Below are positions 17,901 through 21,314 of a DNA stretch of 21,314 nucleotides, in pieces (position 1 is the first letter of the stretch; the number at the start of each line of letters is the position of its first letter). Origin of the DNA: a virus; the IMG/VR virus record IMGVR_UViG_3300032294_000487, positions 1 through 21,314 of that record; one strand, given 5' to 3'. The notes below the pieces were generated by a model. That model had not been told where the DNA came from and did not search any database. It worked only from the letters and a program-made list of their open reading frames with translations. Made by a program: the position numbers and the translations under genes.

Positions 17901-18490
17901 ATGTGGGGCCTCAAGGGGTATGGACAAGCGGATCAAACGTGGTAGCCTCAGGACTCCCATCTACAACCCCAGATACCAGCAGTGCTTCAATTCTAGATTA
18001 CTTTGGGGCGGCTGCTGTAAGTGCTAATCCTTTCGGAAAGACTTCCGCTCAAAACTGGGGTCCGTTTAGAATTTACTTCTCAATAAATCCCGCTGTAAAT
18101 ACTTTAACTGATTTAACTTCAAATACTTACAAGGTTGTTCCTCAAATTTATGCACAAGGGTATCAACCTTCTTCTTCTCTTGTTTGCAGTGGTACGGAAG
18201 CTAGTGCCTTGTTCCCGTCTCTTCTACAGAGAAATACGTCAAATCAAATAGTAGCTTCTGGCTATTATTATGGCAATACAATGACAAGCCCAGCAGGGTA
18301 CACCAGAGTAATTCTAGACGAGTCGGCAGCAGAGACATTTGCAAATGCTAAACACGCCTCTGTAGGTAAGTCGGGCAATGCAAAACTAGTTTCAATATAT
18401 TACCCTTACAATTCAGTTGTATTAGGAAGTTCGTATACGGATACTGGAGTTAAGTCTCCAAATACATTTGATTTACAGCGAGATAACTAA
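14987..18490 (+). CDS. Right-handed beta-helix tail fibre/spike protein
   Basis: A 1167-residue protein whose middle (about 315-910) is a series of short strands separated by Asn-rich turns, the look of a parallel beta-helix (pectate-lyase-like), common in phage tailspikes. Recurrent rungs include INNCTNVFLEN, INNSNVTLLRG, LNNSTLRGG, LNNSKATLKG, GNNSTVELNG, ENNSIININP and AINGSLVNVHN. The N-terminus carries a possible docking motif, WEQDNMPVYDLEERTHYLW (residues 36-54), shared in part with the next protein. A distinct C-terminal module begins at about 915: FPCGWWNASSAYYDN, then CFKTFIWNLADNSQLKASY and TPDTSSASILDYFGAA, ending in a small Gly/Tyr/Ser-rich domain. Substrate and catalytic residues cannot be deduced. 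The start is one base after the previous stop; its own stop overlaps the next ATG (TAATG). Confidence 0.75.
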   Translation: MFITSDIYTVNSTALKLMKCWTDKVTKFDSSSFYNWEQDNMPVYDLEERTHYLWEKIGFPTSSIPGLSLVVSSAATDQAVACNTNIFRTVSAAVNALPEMINFPVLIEVANFGQLGDMVLDNIKFGPRGSLEIINRNFARPQAFASGVYFIPTEATLNYYIQDTTANNLYSYASALVGNSNLQGLFDASTCFKDASCLSISAAVFSSTSDPRLVSNCNGFVSIPNTVGIAATNKSLLNKGSLIIASKNSPFGQSSSSLTFKTYDLNAETADAITTRDVSTIDLARDGTTHLYLKDTSNLYGANGLFYGNILNKLVINNCEGPIFIRNFFLDGSGVNATTNLIGVEINNCTNVFLENNVAVKYRRAGFRINNSNVTLLRGCVASRNYDFDAGNERVVGAWSIKRLFDTFNSTYDYTTASESAGLIANNSFITVSSTRLFEDPLYKARVLDKFGGLGITDWASYTNVNYIFDFSKNANGIILNNSTLRGGDNHNADSADHHLYAINLNIYGNTDSGIKALNSTISFDGRINVYENLFGIKLDSSVFEIDKLTLIFNQKTGLECYNSNINYNKNLIPYVSISNGETYPPMMFSGNGQHIVLNASRLLPTITSGMDGVYQEIKFQNSIGVEDALMQDTNIKQIVPGIELTNGSQAVLVSPLMTRDANHALATATNATCRGSELAVLNNSKATLKGTRSGATRVFGPPGRQFHKTTAGVYAGNNSTVELNGPTVMAQYGINLLAENNSIININPHRSTDEAGLDISSFNLSNRLNHTSVELHSTRSCVVVDNQSTFNARDLGSFALNWDVTGSHYSNRVASGIDYATITKIQPYVSAGSLQFYPNPITPVSVTGGYTAGFQGVDSVTGLINNSTFSNASDNRTLYYLANRNTAYNNYSSVTFGGTCVRAINGSLVNVHNVNFPCGWWNASSAYYDNTVGITDAGLCFKTFIWNLADNSQLKASYTSVSGLFPRAAGYVGPQGVWTSGSNVVASGLPSTTPDTSSASILDYFGAAAVSANPFGKTSAQNWGPFRIYFSINPAVNTLTDLTSNTYKVVPQIYAQGYQPSSSLVCSGTEASALFPSLLQRNTSNQIVASGYYYGNTMTSPAGYTRVILDESAAETFANAKHASVGKSGNAKLVSIYYPYNSVVLGSSYTDTGVKSPNTFDLQRDN
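15952..17740 (+). repeat. Beta-helix rungs with recurrent Asn-Asn-Ser turns
   Basis: About ten to twelve degenerate protein-level repeats of the form '(I/L/G/E)-N-N-(S/C)-x-(V/I)-x-(L/I/V)' are spread through the beta-helix protein, separated by roughly 20-60 residues. They are not repeats at DNA level. Stacked Asn turns ('Asn ladders') are a known stabilising element of parallel beta-helices. Confidence 0.55.
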
Positions 18491-20880
18491 TGGTCCAATT
18501 TCAGCAAAGTTCTTATCGTTTCACTGAGCCAATTCGATACTATAAGTCCAATGATCCAATTTATTATGAGGTAGATAATATACCATTAAAGCAGCTACAA
18601 GAAAATAACATGTGGCTGAAAGATCAATTAGCGAAATTAGAGTATCAGCAAATCTTTAACACTAGCACTTTTAACAATACTACTGTTAATAGTAGCCGGG
18701 CTGGATTCGATGAGCTAAGACCTTACACCAACGGCTCTGACAACAAAGTATACGTTCGCCCAGGGAGATATACTGCTAGAATAAATGATGTATTCAATTT
18801 ACAACCACTTCAAGTAATTTCTAAACTTACTAATTCAGAGTACATTGATACTTACAATTTTAAAACTAATCGTGATGGACAACTACGATCTATTTTAAAT
18901 ACGTTTAAAACTCAACTCCAAGCTAATTCTTTAGGAATGAATGGATTAATGGAGAGAGCTTTTACAAGAGCTTCAAGAAATTTAGAAGAAGTATCCCAAT
19001 TCTTGAATGTAACTGATCCAAGGTATCTTCCAATTCCCATATCGAATACAGCAGAAATACCTTACCCATCTACTACTGGACAAGTTTACATCTACAACCT
19101 AGCGGTAGGTTCTGTTGATAGTGCAGCTTACGGGGACGCAACAACTGGATTTCTAAGTACAGTATGGCACGAATCAAACTGGATGAAGAAGTGGCGTGGG
19201 GTAGCTAGAACTTCTATCGTTGACATCCCATCTCAGTTAGATATAGAGATCCCTGCTTTTAACCCAGATGATTTTTACTACATAAATGAATCTGGTGTTA
19301 GAACCAACTTAACTGCTGCAACACAAAGAATAGATTTACTGTTTATCTACTCAAAACCAATTGATGCCTCCGCTGCAACAATTGCAAAGTTTGTTAATGG
19401 TTCAAATGTTCCAACTAAGATTTACACCCCAGCTTTGGGCTTAGTGAAAGGGGCTGGAGTAGGCCTAAACTTAGATAATAGAACTTATGACATAGATAAA
19501 CCTCGTAATGCTGTTCCCTTGCAAGATGAGAACGGCAATCAAATGATCGTGCCGAATATCTCAGACGAGCTTGGGCAAAACCTGGGATTCAGTGGAGTCA
19601 AAGGTTCTTTCCCATCTCCAGACGATTTATTGAATTTAGCTCCTACTTTAGTAGAATCTTTAGAATCGGATAACATTGCTCTTCTAGGGCAATCAATACT
19701 TCCTATTGCTTACATAGTAGTTAAAAAGAATGCAGCGACTAACGCAAATGGAGCTATTGTTTTAAATCCTGAAGATATAGTCGATATTCGTCCTTTCTTT
19801 AGAACTACAGAGTTAGCTTACAATGAGCGTGCTGGTATAGCTGCTGCCCACCCTCAAGTTTCAATAGCTAATCCAGTCGCTACTGAGAACTATGTTGATC
19901 TCGTAACCAAGAGATTATCAGATAGAATTAATTTAATTTCTACAGGTAATACAAACAATCCTTCAGTTCCTAATGTCCCTGCAACCCCAACGCAAATATC
20001 CCCAAGAATTGTATATTCAGGTTATATCAAGGGTGGAATGAACTGGGGTGTCGAGAAGTCTTTGTTTAACTTTATAAAAACAGTAAATCCCAATCTAAGT
20101 GATAATGATGCCGTTGACAGAGTTAGACAACGGTTCGGATACCCTTTAAGCTTACCGTTTTTGTTAAATCCAGATTGGGATATATCGTACTGGGCTAGGC
20201 AATTATTAGCACCTAATGATGGGCCTGGATCTCAGGTTTATGATTATCTAAACTTTATACAAGGCTTTCAACCACCAGAAAATAACAATTCAAATCCTTT
20301 TAGTCCAAACCCTGCTTTAGGGACTTACAATTCTTTGCCAGCTTTCTTAAAGCAAGCTTATTATACTTGGACTACTGATTCTTTTATGAATCGTCTAGGC
20401 AACCATGATTTTGCTATTGTTTGGGTAACTAAGAAATTTGCTATAAATACTCAGCAGACCCCATGGGCTAAAGATTTCAAATTAAATGTAAACTATTTTA
20501 ATTGTGCTCCCGCTCAATCAGATAAAGGCGGAATCTTCGTAACAAAAGAGATAAGCAACAATGTTGTTAATTTTTCGGTAAACGTAGCTTGGGGAATTGA
20601 AAAATCAAAGTTTTACAATCCAAGATATAATAGAACTAACGCATTAACTAGTACAAATACAGCAACTAATCCGAGAATAAACTACTCTAATTTCATAGTC
20701 CCTCCAATAGGTATCGTAGATGGTATCGAGGGGGTACAGAATTATCAAGGGTATTCACAATATGGAATAGCAATGTACCCGACATTAAGTTTTGAAGTTA
20801 TCGGAATTCCCGAAGATTTCGGGGAATCACAAAACTTATCTGATAATAGATACGGGGATACGATAATCATAGCGAGATAG
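18490..20880 (+). CDS. Large tail/baseplate-associated structural protein with N-terminal docking-type motif
   Basis: A 796-residue protein without a domain I can name. The N-terminus has YYEVDNIPLKQLQENNMWLK (residues 25-44) followed by a short helical stretch; part of it matches the N-terminus of the preceding beta-helix protein. Further landmarks are VYVRPGRYTARIND (about 80), TVWHESNWMKKWRGVARTSI with VDIPSQLDIEIPAFNPDDFY (about 225-265), RIDLLFIYSKPID (about 281), LGLVKGAGVGLNLDNRTYD (about 317-335), NPEDIVDIRPFFRTTELAYN (about 425-445), a Pro-rich linker (SVPNVPATPTQISPR, about 495), and a beta C-terminus ending YGDTIIIAR. The 'IDLLFIYSKPID...IV.GAG' style reminds me of large structural proteins of T4-like phages, from memory only. 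It is probably a virion component that attaches to the baseplate. Start overlaps the previous stop (TAATG); TAG stop, the only non-TAA stop in the window. Confidence 0.6.
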   Translation: MVQFQQSSYRFTEPIRYYKSNDPIYYEVDNIPLKQLQENNMWLKDQLAKLEYQQIFNTSTFNNTTVNSSRAGFDELRPYTNGSDNKVYVRPGRYTARINDVFNLQPLQVISKLTNSEYIDTYNFKTNRDGQLRSILNTFKTQLQANSLGMNGLMERAFTRASRNLEEVSQFLNVTDPRYLPIPISNTAEIPYPSTTGQVYIYNLAVGSVDSAAYGDATTGFLSTVWHESNWMKKWRGVARTSIVDIPSQLDIEIPAFNPDDFYYINESGVRTNLTAATQRIDLLFIYSKPIDASAATIAKFVNGSNVPTKIYTPALGLVKGAGVGLNLDNRTYDIDKPRNAVPLQDENGNQMIVPNISDELGQNLGFSGVKGSFPSPDDLLNLAPTLVESLESDNIALLGQSILPIAYIVVKKNAATNANGAIVLNPEDIVDIRPFFRTTELAYNERAGIAAAHPQVSIANPVATENYVDLVTKRLSDRINLISTGNTNNPSVPNVPATPTQISPRIVYSGYIKGGMNWGVEKSLFNFIKTVNPNLSDNDAVDRVRQRFGYPLSLPFLLNPDWDISYWARQLLAPNDGPGSQVYDYLNFIQGFQPPENNNSNPFSPNPALGTYNSLPAFLKQAYYTWTTDSFMNRLGNHDFAIVWVTKKFAINTQQTPWAKDFKLNVNYFNCAPAQSDKGGIFVTKEISNNVVNFSVNVAWGIEKSKFYNPRYNRTNALTSTNTATNPRINYSNFIVPPIGIVDGIEGVQNYQGYSQYGIAMYPTLSFEVIGIPEDFGESQNLSDNRYGDTIIIAR

Positions 20881-20881
20881 C

Positions 20882-21314
20882 ATGTCTATAAATCTTCCGC
20901 AATTATCTCAGTGCGGAGATTATCTCCCTGGGACTGAGCCTAGACGTACTACAAACACTTCTAATGTTGTAGTTCCTAGCATTGTACCTAATGCAATAAG
21001 CCCTTCTCCTCCATTCAATGTTCCAGCTTGCCCGCCGGAAGAACCTCCAATACCCCCTCCAATACCCCCTTCAATACCTCAGACACCTACTAACCTCCCT
21101 GGGATTATAATAACTCCTTCTATTTCGATAGGAACTACAACATCAAATCAAGGTAATTTAGAATTTACTTCTACTGTTAACGGGTATTCCCAGGATCAAT
21201 TATCCGAAAATATAATAATCTCAAACAATTATCAAAATACTCCACAGCAAACTAATCAAATACAGTCTCAAGCAGTTCAAAATCAAGTAGCAAACTCATC
21301 TCAGATTGCCACTA
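20882..21314 (+). CDS. Pro- and Gln/Asn-rich protein, N-terminal part (3' end outside window)
   Basis: An ATG one base after the TAG of the previous gene opens a frame that stays open to the window edge (144 full codons). The N-terminus is MSINLPQLSQCGDYLPGTEP, followed by a Pro-rich stretch with three four-residue repeats (PPIP, PPIP, PSIP; residues 55-66) and then a Thr/Asn/Gln-rich, low-complexity region (QQTNQIQSQAVQNQVANSSQ). No fold is recognisable. Same strand and spacing as the other genes suggest another structural or fibre-associated protein; the Pro-rich segment may act as a flexible or extended linker. Confidence 0.6.
   Translation, partial: MSINLPQLSQCGDYLPGTEPRRTTNTSNVVVPSIVPNAISPSPPFNVPACPPEEPPIPPPIPPSIPQTPTNLPGIIITPSISIGTTTSNQGNLEFTSTVNGYSQDQLSENIIISNNYQNTPQQTNQIQSQAVQNQVANSSQIAT
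21044..21079 (+). repeat. Three tandem 12-base repeats coding PPIP/PPIP/PSIP
   Basis: CCTCCAATACCC occurs twice in a row (21044-21055 and 21056-21067) and a third copy with two changes follows (21068-21079, CCTTCAATACCT). The units are in frame with the last gene and encode proline-rich tetrapeptides. Such near-exact short repeats can expand or contract by slippage. Confidence 0.85.

Noticed and set aside
14987-18490. Diversity-generating retroelement target, suggested by the many AAC/AAT codons in the fibre gene
   Set aside because: The Asn codons are spread through the beta-helix rather than clustered at the C-terminus, and neither a template repeat nor a reverse transcriptase is visible in the window.
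1-21314. Possible recoding of TGA, because none of the eleven stops seen is TGA (ten TAA, one TAG)
   Set aside because: No in-frame TGA occurs in the genes and Trp is coded by TGG, so low TGA use is simply consistent with an AT-rich genome.
1-21314. tRNA genes, CRISPR arrays, insertion sequences and intergenic promoters or terminators
   Set aside because: Genes are contiguous with gaps of at most 8 bases, and no tRNA-like fold, direct-repeat array, transposase or stem-loop plus T-run was seen.

Overview
The window is a late, structural region of a contractile-tailed bacteriophage (myovirus type), probably one with a large genome: baseplate and tail-fibre genes packed head to tail on the + strand. 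The DNA is AT-rich. Ten complete genes are flanked by two that run off the edges. All lie on one strand, and neighbouring genes overlap by 1 to 8 bases or are separated by at most 8 bases, so nothing non-coding longer than about 10 bases exists. I see no tRNA, integrase, transposase, CRISPR, clear promoter or terminator. The host cannot be named from the sequence.

Left part (1-9535), baseplate: the end of a putative hub protein; a central spike with an OB-like head and an octad-repeat needle; an 895-residue protein with hydrophobic helices, a short coiled coil and a LamG/concanavalin-like C-terminus; a gp25/gpW wedge protein; a gp6/gpJ wedge protein; and a much enlarged gpI-type tail protein. 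The order hub, spike, gp25/W, J, I is the one known from Mu- and P2-type baseplates, with the LamG protein inserted between spike and gp25.

Right part (9544-21314), host contact: a 1284-residue fibre protein with an N-terminal beta-propeller of the W...GFG..N type and a second region resembling a five-bladed glycosidase-like propeller; two smaller proteins of unknown role; a 1167-residue right-handed beta-helix protein with recurrent Asn-Asn-Ser turns; a 796-residue structural protein; and the start of a Pro- and Gln/Asn-rich protein. The beta-helix protein and the one after it share a short N-terminal motif (E-x-D-N-[IM]-P-[LV]...L-x-E) that may dock both on the baseplate.

The genes probably form one late transcription unit: the left group builds the wedge and hub, the right group supplies receptor-binding and possibly glycan-acting fibres. 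Codon choice changes sharply inside at least two genes (near 865 and 11,880-12,280), suggesting that domains have been exchanged. No clearly new type of system was found. The most notable points are the LamG insertion, the two-propeller fibre, the shared docking motif and the codon-usage patches.
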